DNA of 58,603 nucleotides from Clostridia bacterium (GCA_017537245.1 JAFYLD010000007.1:1-58603), one strand, 5' to 3'; positions 26,919 through 35,772 are shown, counted from the first letter of the stretch. Translations and numbers: made by a program. The notes: generated by a model not told the origin, from the sequence alone.

Positions 26919-26947
26919 TTGATTTGTGCTTTTAGACCGTTTATACT
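26919..26947 (+). promoter_or_regulatory. promoter of the oxidoreductase cluster
   Basis: TTGATT (26919-26924), 17 nt and TATACT (26942-26947) lie in the 119-bp divergent spacer. The weak -35 element is compatible with activation by the adjacent AraC protein. Confidence 0.55.
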
Positions 26948-26989
26948 GACATTGTAAGATAAATTCCAAAAAAAGTAAAGGAGAATTTT

Positions 26990-28261
26990 ATGAAAAAGTT
27001 AAAGGTTATAGTAATAGGCGCAGGTAACCGTGGCGGTACGTACACCGACTACATGACCCAGATGCCTGAAAAGTACGAGGTTGTAGCAGTTGCAGAACCT
27101 AGAGAAAGCCGTAGAGAATACGTACAAAAGAAGCACAATATTCCTGATAATATGTGCTTTGACGATTACAAGCCACTTTTAGAGCTTGGCAAAATTGCAG
27201 ATATCGCTCTTATTGCTACAATGGACCGTCAGCATTTTGAGCCTGCTATGAAGGCAATTGACTTAGGTTATGACCTTCTTCTTGAAAAACCAATCACCCC
27301 AACACCAGAAGAGTGTATTGCTCTTACCAAACACGCCAACGAAAAGGGCGTTAAGGTTGTTATTTGTACCGTATTGCGTTACACATTCTTGTTTAACAAA
27401 CTTAAAGAAATCATCGACTCCGGTAGAATCGGTAAGGTTATGTCAATTAACCACGAAGAATGCGTTGAGTTCGTTCACCAGTCACACAGCTTCGTTCGCG
27501 GCAACTGGCACAATAGCGAAGAAAGCTCATTTATGCTTCTTCAAAAATCTTGCCACGATATGGATATTCTCCAGTGGCTTTTGGGCAAAAAATGTAAGAA
27601 GGTTCAGTCTTTTGGCTCACTCTCTTACTTTAGATCAGAAAACGCTCCAGAAGGTGCTCCAAAACGTTGTATCGAAGGTTGCCCTGCTGGCGAAACCTGC
27701 CCATACAATGCAGTTAAGCTTTACCTCGAAAATGAGAGCAACTGGTTCCGTAGCGCCGCTACAAAACTTGTTAAATCAAGCGACGAAGACGTTAAGAAGT
27801 CACTTATTGAATCAAACTATGGTAAGTGCGTATTTTATAGCAACAACGACGTAGTTGACCATCAGACAGTAAATATGCTCTTTGAAGATGACGTTACCGT
27901 AACATTTACAATGAACGCATTTAACTCAGGCGGTCGTTACATAAACATTTATGGTACAAAGGGTGAAATCCGCGCAGCGCTCAAGGGTGACTCACCTATC
28001 AAGATTTATGACCCTGTTACCAAAGAAACCGAAGAAATCCCATGCAACGCTACCGATGGTATCCTTGGTGGTCATGGCGGCGGTGACGCAGGTATTATAG
28101 TAGCCCTCTACGACTATATGACCGACAACTATGATGGTTGCGCTATTCCTACCATCAACGAGTCTTGCTACAACCATCTTATTACCTTTGCAGCTGAACA
28201 CGCTCGTAAAGAAGGTACAGTTGTAGACGTTGACGAATTTATAAACAACTTGCAAAAATAA
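26990..28261 (+). CDS. Gfo/Idh/MocA family oxidoreductase
   Basis: The 423-residue NAD(P)-dependent sugar dehydrogenase has the Rossmann motif 'VIGAGNRGGTY' at 8-18 and the family 'LLEKPITPTPEEC' near 95, with the catalytic Lys. An uncommon cysteine cluster 'RCIEGCPAGETCPYNA' occurs near 225-240. The C-terminal alpha/beta domain carries 'MNAFNSGGRYINIYGTKGEI'. AAAGGAG precedes the ATG. It opens a cluster with an epimerase-like and a second Gfo/Idh gene, suggesting catabolism of an unusual sugar or inositol. The exact substrate cannot be read from sequence. Confidence 0.88.
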   Translation: MKKLKVIVIGAGNRGGTYTDYMTQMPEKYEVVAVAEPRESRREYVQKKHNIPDNMCFDDYKPLLELGKIADIALIATMDRQHFEPAMKAIDLGYDLLLEKPITPTPEECIALTKHANEKGVKVVICTVLRYTFLFNKLKEIIDSGRIGKVMSINHEECVEFVHQSHSFVRGNWHNSEESSFMLLQKSCHDMDILQWLLGKKCKKVQSFGSLSYFRSENAPEGAPKRCIEGCPAGETCPYNAVKLYLENESNWFRSAATKLVKSSDEDVKKSLIESNYGKCVFYSNNDVVDHQTVNMLFEDDVTVTFTMNAFNSGGRYINIYGTKGEIRAALKGDSPIKIYDPVTKETEEIPCNATDGILGGHGGGDAGIIVALYDYMTDNYDGCAIPTINESCYNHLITFAAEHARKEGTVVDVDEFINNLQK

Positions 28262-28276
28262 ACAAAATATATTACA

Positions 28277-28310
28277 ATACAGTTGGGTGTACGCCCAACT
28301 GTATTTTTTT
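28277..28310 (+). terminator. intercistronic intrinsic terminator
   Basis: ATACAGTTGGG pairs with CCCAACTGTAT, followed by seven T residues. It sits between the first oxidoreductase and the TIM-barrel gene, only 13 bases before the latter's ATG, so expression of the downstream genes may be attenuated. Confidence 0.8.
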
Positions 28311-28322
28311 AGGGGTATTATT

Positions 28323-29063
28323 ATGATTAAGGTTGGAGTTGCCGACTACGGACTAAACGTATGGTATGGCAATATGCACGATTATGAGTGGCGTTTAAAA
28401 ATGCTAAAAGAGTTGGACTTTAACGGTATTGAGCGTCTAGAAGCCGCAACCGCCGAACGCGCACTATCATATAACGCGCTAGCTCATAAACTTGGTATGG
28501 ATTTTGCTACCTGCCGTGGTAGTAACGCTGCCGACACCATCACCTTTTCGTCAGGACTCGGCAAAGAATATATCTGGGTACAGTCAACCGCAAAAGATTT
28601 TGACACCTTTTGCCGTCACGCTAATCATCAGGCAGAACTTGCCGCGCAATATGGCTTAAAGGTTGGTATTCACAACCATTTGGGTACTCCGGTTGAAACC
28701 GAGGCACAGTTAGAAGAGTTTTTGGCTCGCTGTCCTAATTGCTATATCGTGTTTGATATTGGGCATCATCACGCTGCCGGCGGCGACCCACTTTATATTA
28801 TAGAAAAATATTTTGACCGTCTTGTTATGGTTCATTTTAAAGACTACGCCATAAAAGACGCTAACGCTGAAGTTTGGTCAAGCCGACTTCGTTTTTGCGA
28901 GCTTTCAGGCGGTGTTATGGGTGATATACCCGCACGCGTTGCAAAGCTCTTGTTAGACAAGGGTTATGAAGGTTGGGTTATGATAGAGCACGACACCCAC
29001 TTGCAAGATCCGCTTATCGATTTAAAAATTAGCCGCGATTATCTTAAAAATTGCGGTATATAG
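28323..29063 (+). CDS. sugar phosphate isomerase/epimerase (xylose isomerase-like TIM barrel)
   Basis: The 246 residues belong to the AP_endonuc_2-like TIM-barrel superfamily: 'LGMDFATCRG', 'GLKVGIHNHLGTPVET' near 125, 'VFDIGHHHAAGGDP' near 155, 'VHFKDYAI' near 180 and 'WVMIEHD' near 228, supplying the metal-binding Glu/Asp/His residues. The ATG at 28323 follows AGGGGT; the earlier in-frame codon lies inside the terminator. It is flanked by two Gfo/Idh enzymes and probably acts on their product. Confidence 0.86.
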   Translation: MIKVGVADYGLNVWYGNMHDYEWRLKMLKELDFNGIERLEAATAERALSYNALAHKLGMDFATCRGSNAADTITFSSGLGKEYIWVQSTAKDFDTFCRHANHQAELAAQYGLKVGIHNHLGTPVETEAQLEEFLARCPNCYIVFDIGHHHAAGGDPLYIIEKYFDRLVMVHFKDYAIKDANAEVWSSRLRFCELSGGVMGDIPARVAKLLLDKGYEGWVMIEHDTHLQDPLIDLKISRDYLKNCGI

Positions 29064-29074
29064 GAGGAAATATT

Positions 29075-30136
29075 ATGTCAAATCCAATTAAACTAGGCCT
29101 TGTAGGTATTGGCCGCGCAGGCTGGGGTATGCACGTACGAGATATTGAGAAAAAACCTGATACGTACACATACGCTGCAGCTTGTGACCTACTACCCGAA
29201 AGAGTGGAAAAAATGGTAGAAAAATTTGGTTGCAAAGGTTATAGCAATATCGACGATCTTCTTACCAATGAAGATGTAGAAATCGTTTGTATTGCGACTC
29301 GTTCTTGCGACCACTACGAGCATGGTATAAAGGTACTTAAAGCAGGCAAAGATTTGCTTATGGAAAAGCCAATGGGTCTAACTCTTGCTCAAGCAAAAGA
29401 CCTTTTTGCAACCGCTCATAAGTTAAACAGAAAAATATATATGCGTCATAATCGTCGTTTTGAAAGCGTATTTAACGAGGTTAAAAGCGTTATCGAATCG
29501 GGTATTCTTGGCAACGTTTACGAAATAAATATTTCACAAGGCTCTTTCCAGCACCGCGACGACTGGCAAACTTTAAGTGAGTTTGGCGGCGGTCAACTTC
29601 TTAACTGGGGACCACACATCATTGACCACTCACTTCGTCTTTTGGGCGCGCCTGTTAAAGAACTTACCGGCGAATTAAAGCAAGTAACTGCCGGTGGCGA
29701 CTGCGAAGACCACGTTATTGCTCATTACGTAGGCGAAAACGGCAGAACTGTTAATATGTGCATTAGCGGTGGTATGGCGCTAAATGGCGGTAGAATTTTT
29801 ACCGTTTTTGGTGATCGTGGTTCTATGATTTGTAACGACAGCAATATCAAACTTCGTTATATCAATCCCGAACTTGAAATTCCACCAGTTGTTTCAAGCC
29901 CCGACACCCCAGGAGCTGCGTTTGGCGCAAGCGGTACCTACGCATCTGCTACACAGGTTGAATGGTTAGAAAAAGAATACAAAGCACCTGCCGAGGATTT
30001 AAGTGTTATTTGGGACTATATGTACGATAGTTACAGAAACGGTGCCGAGTACCCAATCAAAGAAGAAGAAGCTTTGCAGGTTATGGAAGCAGCAGAAGCC
30101 ATCCGCAAGGACACAAAATTTGATTTTCATAAATAA
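29075..30136 (+). CDS. Gfo/Idh/MocA family oxidoreductase, second gene
   Basis: The 353-residue enzyme has 'GLVGIGRAGWGMH' at 8-20 for NAD(P) binding, 'LLMEKPMGLTLAQA' near 95, and the C-terminal domain with 'GGGQLLNWGPHIIDHSLRLLG' near 175, supplying the active-site His/Asp. The ATG at 29075 has AGGAGG 7 bases upstream and comes 11 bases after the TIM-barrel gene. Together they form a short sugar-modification module. Confidence 0.88.
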   Translation: MSNPIKLGLVGIGRAGWGMHVRDIEKKPDTYTYAAACDLLPERVEKMVEKFGCKGYSNIDDLLTNEDVEIVCIATRSCDHYEHGIKVLKAGKDLLMEKPMGLTLAQAKDLFATAHKLNRKIYMRHNRRFESVFNEVKSVIESGILGNVYEINISQGSFQHRDDWQTLSEFGGGQLLNWGPHIIDHSLRLLGAPVKELTGELKQVTAGGDCEDHVIAHYVGENGRTVNMCISGGMALNGGRIFTVFGDRGSMICNDSNIKLRYINPELEIPPVVSSPDTPGAAFGASGTYASATQVEWLEKEYKAPAEDLSVIWDYMYDSYRNGAEYPIKEEEALQVMEAAEAIRKDTKFDFHK

Positions 30137-30142
30137 TACGTT

Positions 30143-30177
30143 AAAGGGTTGAGAAGCAGTTTTCTCAACCCTTTTTT
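30143..30177 (+). terminator. intrinsic terminator ending the oxidoreductase cluster
   Basis: AAAGGGTTGAGAA pairs with TTCTCAACCC around a short loop and is followed by six T residues. Confidence 0.85.
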
Positions 30178-30180
30178 AAG

Positions 30181-30209
30181 TTGACATATTTTGTCGAATA
30201 TGATAATCT
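30181..30209 (+). promoter_or_regulatory. sigma-A promoter of the zinc-ribbon gene
   Basis: TTGACA (30181-30186), 17 nt and TAATCT (30204-30209), located about 32 nt before the ATG at 30241. Confidence 0.6.
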
Positions 30210-30240
30210 TTATATATAATAATTCTTGGAGGAAATAACT

Positions 30241-30993
30241 ATGTTTTGTCCTTATTGCGGTAAACAAATTCCAAACGAAGCGGCTTTTTGCATGAGTTGC
30301 GGCAACAAAATTACTCCGCCACAACCACAAACTCCCGCACAAGCAGCTCCCGAACAACAAACAGCCTATCAAGCTCCTGTTCAACCACAGGCCCCTGCGC
30401 AACCAACTTACGTTCAGCAAGCGCCAGTTCAACAGCCACCTGTTCAATACCAAGCTCCTGCGAATTCAAATATTGCATCACAGCTTGTCGCGTGTGGCAA
30501 CACTGCCGTTAAATCTAAAGCAAAGTTATTTATTTTGATTCCTATTATTGCCGTTCTTATCGGCGCAATAGTATTTGCTAGCCTTTATTTCTTTAAGAGC
30601 GACGAAGATAAAATTCGTGATAGACTAGACACGTTTGCTGCAGCATGTAATGACGGCGACATTGAGGGTATGGTCGAATGCTTTGATAAAAAAACCAGAA
30701 AATACTACGAAACGTCAATCGGTCTTGTTGAGGGTATATTTGGCGGACTTACAGGCGTAGATCTTCCTATTGGCGATATGTTTGAATTATTTGGTATGCA
30801 AGAAATGGGCGGACAGGTAAATATGGAACTTATTGTCAACAGCATACAAATCAACGGCAATACCGCAATAGTAAATATAACAATGTCTGAATCCGGTCAT
30901 ATCGAAACCGATCAGATAAAAATGCGCAAAGAAGACGACGATTGGTTTATCGATCTAGAAGGCACAACCGGTCAAACACTTTCTTTCTATTAA
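30241..30993 (+). CDS. zinc-ribbon membrane protein with Pro/Gln-rich linker
   Basis: The 250-residue protein begins with a zinc ribbon 'CPYCGKQIPNEAAFCMSCG' (residues 3-21). A Pro/Gln/Ala-rich linker (25-80), one transmembrane helix (about 100-120) and an extracytoplasmic domain of about 125 residues follow. The last part ('RLDTFAAACNDGDIEGMVECF') resembles the small NTF2/DUF4878-like domains common in Firmicute surface proteins. The start is the ATG after TTGGAGG. Function unknown; a sensor or anchoring role is only a guess. Confidence 0.75.
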   Translation: MFCPYCGKQIPNEAAFCMSCGNKITPPQPQTPAQAAPEQQTAYQAPVQPQAPAQPTYVQQAPVQQPPVQYQAPANSNIASQLVACGNTAVKSKAKLFILIPIIAVLIGAIVFASLYFFKSDEDKIRDRLDTFAAACNDGDIEGMVECFDKKTRKYYETSIGLVEGIFGGLTGVDLPIGDMFELFGMQEMGGQVNMELIVNSIQINGNTAIVNITMSESGHIETDQIKMRKEDDDWFIDLEGTTGQTLSFY

Positions 30994-31007
30994 AAACATA
31001 ACAAACA

Positions 31008-31041
31008 ACGCTTTTCACTTTGAAAAGCGTCGTTTTATTTT
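31008..31041 (+). terminator. intrinsic terminator
   Basis: ACGCTTTTC pairs with GAAAAGCGT around a 5-nt loop, followed by CGTTTTATTTTT. Confidence 0.8.
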
Positions 31042-31100
31042 TGCAATAAACTCCGCTATATTAATATATATTTAATATATAAAATACAATTTCTTAAAGG

Positions 31101-31129
31101 TTGCAAAATTTGTTATTATATGATATAAT
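31101..31129 (+). promoter_or_regulatory. sigma-A promoter of the phospholipid cluster
   Basis: TTGCAA (31101-31106), 17 nt and TATAAT (31124-31129). The transcription start is expected at about 31136-31137, exactly at the first ATG of the PAP2 gene, and no ribosome binding site precedes that ATG. The mRNA is probably leaderless. Confidence 0.75.
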
Positions 31130-31136
31130 GTCTGTT

Positions 31137-31790
31137 ATGATGAAGAATTATGTAAAAAAGTTGTATAACCTAATTCCTCGTTACGGCTGGATTATGTTAA
31201 TTTGCTTTTTATCGTTCAACATGCTTACCTATTACGGCGCTAGACTATTTATTATGGACGCCTACAAGTATGATTTGACAATCGCTCTTGACAAGATAAT
31301 TCCGCTACGTACCGAATGGATCATAATTTACGTGCTATCCTATCTGCAGTGGGCGGTTGGGCTTATTCTTGCTGCTCGTGAACGCAAAGGACTTTGCTAT
31401 CATGTTTTGGGTGGCGAAATAATTGCAAAATTCTTCTGTTTAATTTGTTTCTTATTATTCCCAGCTACAATAGTACGTCCCGAAATTACGGGCACTGCTC
31501 CGTGGGACTATCTAACGCGAATAATCTATTCTATCGACACACCAGATTGCCTATGCCCTTCTTTGCACTGCCTAGAGAGCTACGTCTGTTTCCGTGCCGC
31601 TACCTTATCAGAAAAAATGCCGCGTTGGTACGCTTGGGTAATGGGTATATTTACGTTACTTGTTTTTGCCTCTACCGTGCTTGTAAAACAACACTTTGTT
31701 GTTGATATTTTTGCCGGTGTGGCCGTTGGCGAAATCGGCTTGCAAATAGCTAGATTTGTGCTAATTAAAAAGGGGTATTATGAAAAATAA
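31137..31790 (+). CDS. PAP2 superfamily phosphatase-like membrane protein
   Basis: The 217-residue polytopic protein has about six hydrophobic segments and PAP2 motifs: 'CLCPSLHCLESYVCFRAA' near 140 (the PSxH step) and 'STVLVKQHFVVDIFAGVAVG' near 185 (SxxxxxHxxxD). It should dephosphorylate a lipid phosphate such as phosphatidic acid or undecaprenyl pyrophosphate. Its start is one of two adjacent ATGs (31137/31140) directly at the predicted transcription start. It heads a phospholipid cluster and overlaps the next gene by 11 bases. Confidence 0.82.
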   Translation: MMKNYVKKLYNLIPRYGWIMLICFLSFNMLTYYGARLFIMDAYKYDLTIALDKIIPLRTEWIIIYVLSYLQWAVGLILAARERKGLCYHVLGGEIIAKFFCLICFLLFPATIVRPEITGTAPWDYLTRIIYSIDTPDCLCPSLHCLESYVCFRAATLSEKMPRWYAWVMGIFTLLVFASTVLVKQHFVVDIFAGVAVGEIGLQIARFVLIKKGYYEK

Positions 31791-32841
31791 AATCAAGAAA
31801 ACTAAAAACAATAAAATATTGTGGAGTATCTTGTTTCTTATAATTGCCGCTTTGAGCGTATGGGCTGTTATTCAGCAAAACGATAATTTCTCTCTACAAC
31901 AATTGTTAAATTCGTTTAAGGGCGAAAACATCGGTTGGCTCATTGCCGCATTGGTTAGCGTTGTTCTTTATATTTGGCTTGAAGGCAAGGCATTGCTAAC
32001 ACTTAACAAATCGCTAGGATATCCTGGCAGATTTACCGACGGTCTACTCTACTCGGCATCCGACATTTACTGCTCGGCTATAACGCCATCTGCAACGGGC
32101 GGTCAACCGGCAAGCGCATACTTTATGATTAAGCGTGGCGTTCCGGGAACGGTAGCTACCGTTAGCTTGCTTGTTAATTTAATTATGTACACTCTATCGA
32201 TTGTAGCAATCGGTGTTGTATGCTTAATTATAAAGCCTGATCTTCTAATCTCTCTACCGTGGCACGTTCAGTCGCTTATCTACGTTGGTATAGCGGTGCA
32301 AATCGTATTAGTGTTTGTCTTTTTCCTACTTTTGTGGAAAAGCGGTGTGCTCTGGGCTATCTGTGATGCTTTTATTCGCTTTTTTGGAAAACTTCACCTA
32401 CTACGCAAGCCACAACACAAACGTGTAAAATTGCGTCAAGCTATCGATGCTTATCGCGAACGAGTTCACCAGGTATCTGGCCAACGAACTACGTTGGTAA
32501 AAACATTTATTTATAATATATTGCAACGCGCTGTGCTAATCGTAATTTCAGGTTTGGTTTGCCTTGCTATGGGTGGCACAATTAACGATTTTGTTTCTAT
32601 TTGCGCTTTGCACGCGTTTGTAATTTTGGGCGCATCTTGGATTCCTATTCCAGGCGCTATGGGTATTACAGACTATATGCTACTCGCAGGTTTTGCAAGC
32701 TATTGGCCACACTGGAGCGAAGAGTTTGCACTACATTTAGAACTTTGTTCTCGCGGTATTTCATTCTACGCTTGCGTATTACTCTGTGGTGGTTTTATGC
32801 TGGCTTTAATGGTAAAAGATAAAATTAATGCTAAAGGTTAA
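31780..32841 (+). CDS. flippase-like membrane protein (LPG_synthase_TM / UPF0104 family)
   Basis: The 353 residues form a polytopic membrane protein with about eight helices and the family regions 'SAITPSATGGQPASAYFM' near 105 and 'WIPIPGAMGITDYMLL' near 285, as in the membrane half of MprF and AglD-like proteins. These domains move or modify lipids. No aminoacyltransferase domain is fused, so it is not a complete MprF. It overlaps the PAP2 gene and precedes pssA, supporting a lipid-related task. Confidence 0.82.
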   Translation: MKNKIKKTKNNKILWSILFLIIAALSVWAVIQQNDNFSLQQLLNSFKGENIGWLIAALVSVVLYIWLEGKALLTLNKSLGYPGRFTDGLLYSASDIYCSAITPSATGGQPASAYFMIKRGVPGTVATVSLLVNLIMYTLSIVAIGVVCLIIKPDLLISLPWHVQSLIYVGIAVQIVLVFVFFLLLWKSGVLWAICDAFIRFFGKLHLLRKPQHKRVKLRQAIDAYRERVHQVSGQRTTLVKTFIYNILQRAVLIVISGLVCLAMGGTINDFVSICALHAFVILGASWIPIPGAMGITDYMLLAGFASYWPHWSEEFALHLELCSRGISFYACVLLCGGFMLALMVKDKINAKG

Positions 32842-32860
32842 AATAAGGAAGGTGCAATAA

Positions 32861-33547
32861 ATGATAGGATTTTTTGATTACACAACTATATTAACTTATG
32901 CATCACTAGTTTCTGCTGTACTTGGTATCGCATTTTCATTCAGCGGTGACGGACATCCATTTATCGGTTCGTGCTTCTTGCTATTTTGTGGTTTGTGCGA
33001 TGCTTTTGACGGCAAGGTTGCAAGAACCAAGAAAAATCGTACCGAAAGAGAAAAGAATTTTGGTATCGAGATCGACTCCCTTTGCGATATAGTCGCATTT
33101 GGTATTTTGCCTGGCTGTATTTGTATTGGTAAATGGCGCCGTTATATGCTAGAGCACGGTAATGCCGCTAACGAGGACTATAACTTCTTGGTTTATACCA
33201 TTGTTGCTCTTTACGCGCTCGCAGCATTGATTAGACTCGCTTACTTTAACGTAACTGAAATGGAAAGACAAAAGACCGAGGGTGGCGTTCGCAAAACTTA
33301 TACCGGTTTGCCTGTTACCTCTGCTGCGCTTATCTTCCCAACAGTTATGTCTATCTATTATATTATAGGTCAAAATATCGTACCTGTTTATCTTGCGGTA
33401 ATGCTTATTACAGCATTTGCATTTTTAGCAAAATTCCAACTTCCAAAACCGGGACTACGCGGAATTTTAATAATGGTTGGTATTGGTCTTGCTGAGTGCA
33501 TCGCATTATTGGTACTATATATTCAAAACGGACCACTACCATCATGA
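32861..33547 (+). CDS. pssA: CDP-diacylglycerol-serine O-phosphatidyltransferase
   Basis: The enzyme makes phosphatidylserine from CDP-diacylglycerol and serine. The 228 residues hold the CDP-alcohol phosphatidyltransferase motif (D-x2-D-G-x2-A-R-x8-12-G-x3-D-x3-D) in 'CDAFDGKVART' and 'FGIEIDSLCD' at about 47-75, and several membrane helices. GGAAGGTG precedes the ATG. The stop overlaps the psd start by four bases, so the two enzymes of phosphatidylethanolamine synthesis are translationally coupled. Confidence 0.93.
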   Translation: MIGFFDYTTILTYASLVSAVLGIAFSFSGDGHPFIGSCFLLFCGLCDAFDGKVARTKKNRTEREKNFGIEIDSLCDIVAFGILPGCICIGKWRRYMLEHGNAANEDYNFLVYTIVALYALAALIRLAYFNVTEMERQKTEGGVRKTYTGLPVTSAALIFPTVMSIYYIIGQNIVPVYLAVMLITAFAFLAKFQLPKPGLRGILIMVGIGLAECIALLVLYIQNGPLPS

Positions 33548-34386
33548 TAAAACTAAATTTTGAAAAGGCGATTGCCCCACCAAAAGATGGCGGCGCTTTA
33601 CGATTTTTGTATCATAACGCTTTTGGCAGGCTTTTACTTCGCGTTTTAATTTCTCGCGGAGTTTCAAAGCTCGCCGGCGCTTATCTTAGCTCTAGATTGT
33701 CTAAAGGACTTATCAAGAAATTCGTTCGTAATAATAATATTGATTTAAACGATTTTTATAGCGACGATTTTAAGTGCTTTAACGATTGTTTTTGCCGCAA
33801 GATAAAAGACGGCAAGCGCCCTCTAGAAGATGGACTAATCGCTCCATGTGACGGACTTTTATCAGTTTATGATATAGAAGACGGCTTGGTACTACCTATT
33901 AAGCAAAGCAAGTATAGCGTTGCCGACTTGCTCGATGACGCCGAGCTTGCTCGTGAGTTTGACGGCGGTAAAGTGCTCGTTTTTCGTTTGTGTGTAAATC
34001 ACTATCACCGATACCATTATTTTGATGATGGTGTTAAAGGCGACAACAAGTTTATTAAAGGCAAGCTTCACACAGTGCGACCAATAGCGCTGGGTCAATA
34101 CCCTGTCTTTACACAAAACTGTCGCGAAATGACCGTTATGCAGACCGAACGTTTTGGCAAAGCGGTGCAAATAGAGGTTGGCGCTATGCTTGTTGGCAAG
34201 ATTGCCAATCTTCACCAAAGCGGACCAATCAAACGCGGCGAAGAAAAGGGTATGTTTCTTTACGGTGGTTCAACGGTTGTACTACTTCTTCAAAAAGATG
34301 CTGCTACCCTACCGGAAGAATTATTTGAAAACACTCGTCAAGGTCTTGAAACCCCTGTACGCATGGGGCAACAAATTGGCGAATAA
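33544..34386 (+). CDS. psd: phosphatidylserine decarboxylase proenzyme
   Basis: This enzyme decarboxylates phosphatidylserine to phosphatidylethanolamine using a pyruvoyl group formed by self-cleavage. The 280 residues include 'CDGLLSVYDI' near 100, 'VNHYHRYHYFDDG' near 155, and the processing site 'GGST' near 240 (the LGST position) in 'MFLYGGSTVVLL'. The ATG at 33544 overlaps the pssA stop (ATGA). A terminator follows. Confidence 0.93.
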   Translation: MIKLNFEKAIAPPKDGGALRFLYHNAFGRLLLRVLISRGVSKLAGAYLSSRLSKGLIKKFVRNNNIDLNDFYSDDFKCFNDCFCRKIKDGKRPLEDGLIAPCDGLLSVYDIEDGLVLPIKQSKYSVADLLDDAELAREFDGGKVLVFRLCVNHYHRYHYFDDGVKGDNKFIKGKLHTVRPIALGQYPVFTQNCREMTVMQTERFGKAVQIEVGAMLVGKIANLHQSGPIKRGEEKGMFLYGGSTVVLLLQKDAATLPEELFENTRQGLETPVRMGQQIGE

Positions 34387-34400
34387 TATTTTATAGCTTA

Positions 34401-34432
34401 TAGGCTTGGATGAAAATCCAAGCCTTATTTTT
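34401..34432 (+). terminator. intrinsic terminator after psd
   Basis: AGGCTTGGAT pairs with ATCCAAGCCT around GAAA and is followed by TATTTTTT. Confidence 0.85.
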
Positions 34433-34468
34433 TATACAAACTTATTATTAAAAAACTTATTAATCAAA

Positions 34469-34498
34469 AAAAGGCTTGAGGTTTTACCTCAAGCCTTT
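34469..34498. terminator. intrinsic terminator of the small lipoprotein gene
   Basis: AAAAGGCTTGAGGT pairs with ACCTCAAGCCTTTT. On the minus strand it ends the lipoprotein transcript. The same core stem recurs at 36281. Confidence 0.8.
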
Positions 34499-34513
34499 TA
34501 TGTAATTAAAAAA

Positions 34514-34813
34514 TTATTTTAGTTTGATAAACTCGTCGCCATCAATTGATAGTTTCTCACCATCAAAAGTAAATGGAACAGTTTCGGTTTCGCCATCATA
34601 AGTCATTGTAATTTGACCATCTTTGATTTCGTAATCAAAAACAATGCTTGTCTCAGCATCGTATGAAATGGTCAATTTGTTGTCGTCTTCAAAAACAACG
34701 GAAAAACCAAGGTCTGCTGAATAGTACTCACCACTTGGCGCGCTCTCACCACAACCCACTAACATAGCGAGCATCATAACAGCTACTACTGTTAAACAAA
34801 TAATTTTTTTCAT
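34514..34813 (-). CDS. small lipoprotein
   Basis: The 99-residue protein has a lipoprotein signal ('VVAVMMLAMLVGCGES', Cys near residue 20) and a beta-rich domain of repeated short strands ('FSVVFEDDNKLTISYD', 'GQITMTYDGETETVPFTF') like the DUF5640-type domains common in Clostridia. GGAGA precedes the ATG at 34813. It has its own promoter and terminator and is therefore monocistronic. Function unknown. Confidence 0.8.
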   Translation of the reverse strand: MKKIICLTVVAVMMLAMLVGCGESAPSGEYYSADLGFSVVFEDDNKLTISYDAETSIVFDYEIKDGQITMTYDGETETVPFTFDGEKLSIDGDEFIKLK

Positions 34814-34863
34814 AATAAAATCTCCTTTAGAATAATTTACCAAACACTTATTGGTACAGCAAT

Positions 34864-34892
34864 ATTATACTCCTTAAAAAAACTAATTTCAA
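34864..34892 (-). promoter_or_regulatory. sigma-A promoter of the small lipoprotein gene
   Basis: On the minus strand TTGAAA (34887-34892), 17 nt and TATAAT (34864-34869). Confidence 0.75.
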
Positions 34893-35073
34893 CTCCTTTT
34901 ATAAATATACACTCGAAATTTCTTAAGTTATATATAGCGTTAAACAGGAATTTTAAAAATTTTTAAATTTTTTTCAAAAAAATAAAACCGTTTGCGTTTT
35001 TGATTCCCCTTAATTAATGTAAGACGTAAAAAGTCACACACAAAAACAAAAAATTTTTAGGAGATGTAAAATC

Positions 35074-35772
35074 ATGGCAAAATTCACAGACACAATCAAA
35101 GGCTTTATCAACAAACACTTCACTGGGGAAGTAACCTGCGCACACTGCGGCAAAAAAGGAAAAGTAATGTTCTTTTCTACAATGAGCGACGACAACAGAC
35201 TTTGCTCTAGTTGCAAAAATTCGATTCCGGCAGAATTTCATTTCAATCCAAAAGAATCAACCCTTGAAGAGTTTAAAAATCTAGACAGCTTTATGCAGTA
35301 CACCAAAAACCAGCTAGAACCTGTTTTTGAACCCGATCGCGAATTCTCTTACGGCGATTTCAAGGTTGACCCGGTTAACTGCCTATGCAAAGTAAATAAC
35401 AGTTTCGTTTTTGAAATAAGCAATATTCTCGCTTACGACTTTTCATTTAGAGCAGAAGAATTTAAAGACGGTATTTTTTCTTCAAAGGTAAAAGGCGACG
35501 TTTATTTGAACACCCTAATCCTTAGAGAGCCAGGCGCTGTATTTGGCGAAACAGCAATTAAATATTCTGCAAAAGGCAAGGCAGAAAAGAAAATGTTTAG
35601 CAGCACCGTTACATACCAAAACCCTGCAGATTTAGACGAATTTTTAATGAAGTTTGACGCTCTTTGGAGCAGATTTGAAAACGAAAGACAACAACAAGAA
35701 TTTGACGATCTAGTTGAACAAAAGGCAAAAGAGTTACTCGCGCAAAGAGAACGCGCTACGTTAAATGCATAA
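35074..35772 (+). CDS. protein with N-terminal treble-clef zinc motif (DUF4428-like)
   Basis: The 232-residue protein begins with a four-cysteine unit, CxxC near 22-25 ('CAHCGKKG') and 'LCSSCK' near 44-47, like DUF4428 domains. A beta-rich domain of about 120 residues and a charged C-terminal helix ('EQKAKELLAQRERATL') follow. TTAGGAGAT precedes the ATG. There is no signal peptide, so it is cytosolic. The roughly 230-bp region upstream is very AT-rich and I found no convincing promoter in it. Function unknown. Confidence 0.75.
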   Translation: MAKFTDTIKGFINKHFTGEVTCAHCGKKGKVMFFSTMSDDNRLCSSCKNSIPAEFHFNPKESTLEEFKNLDSFMQYTKNQLEPVFEPDREFSYGDFKVDPVNCLCKVNNSFVFEISNILAYDFSFRAEEFKDGIFSSKVKGDVYLNTLILREPGAVFGETAIKYSAKGKAEKKMFSSTVTYQNPADLDEFLMKFDALWSRFENERQQQEFDDLVEQKAKELLAQRERATLNA

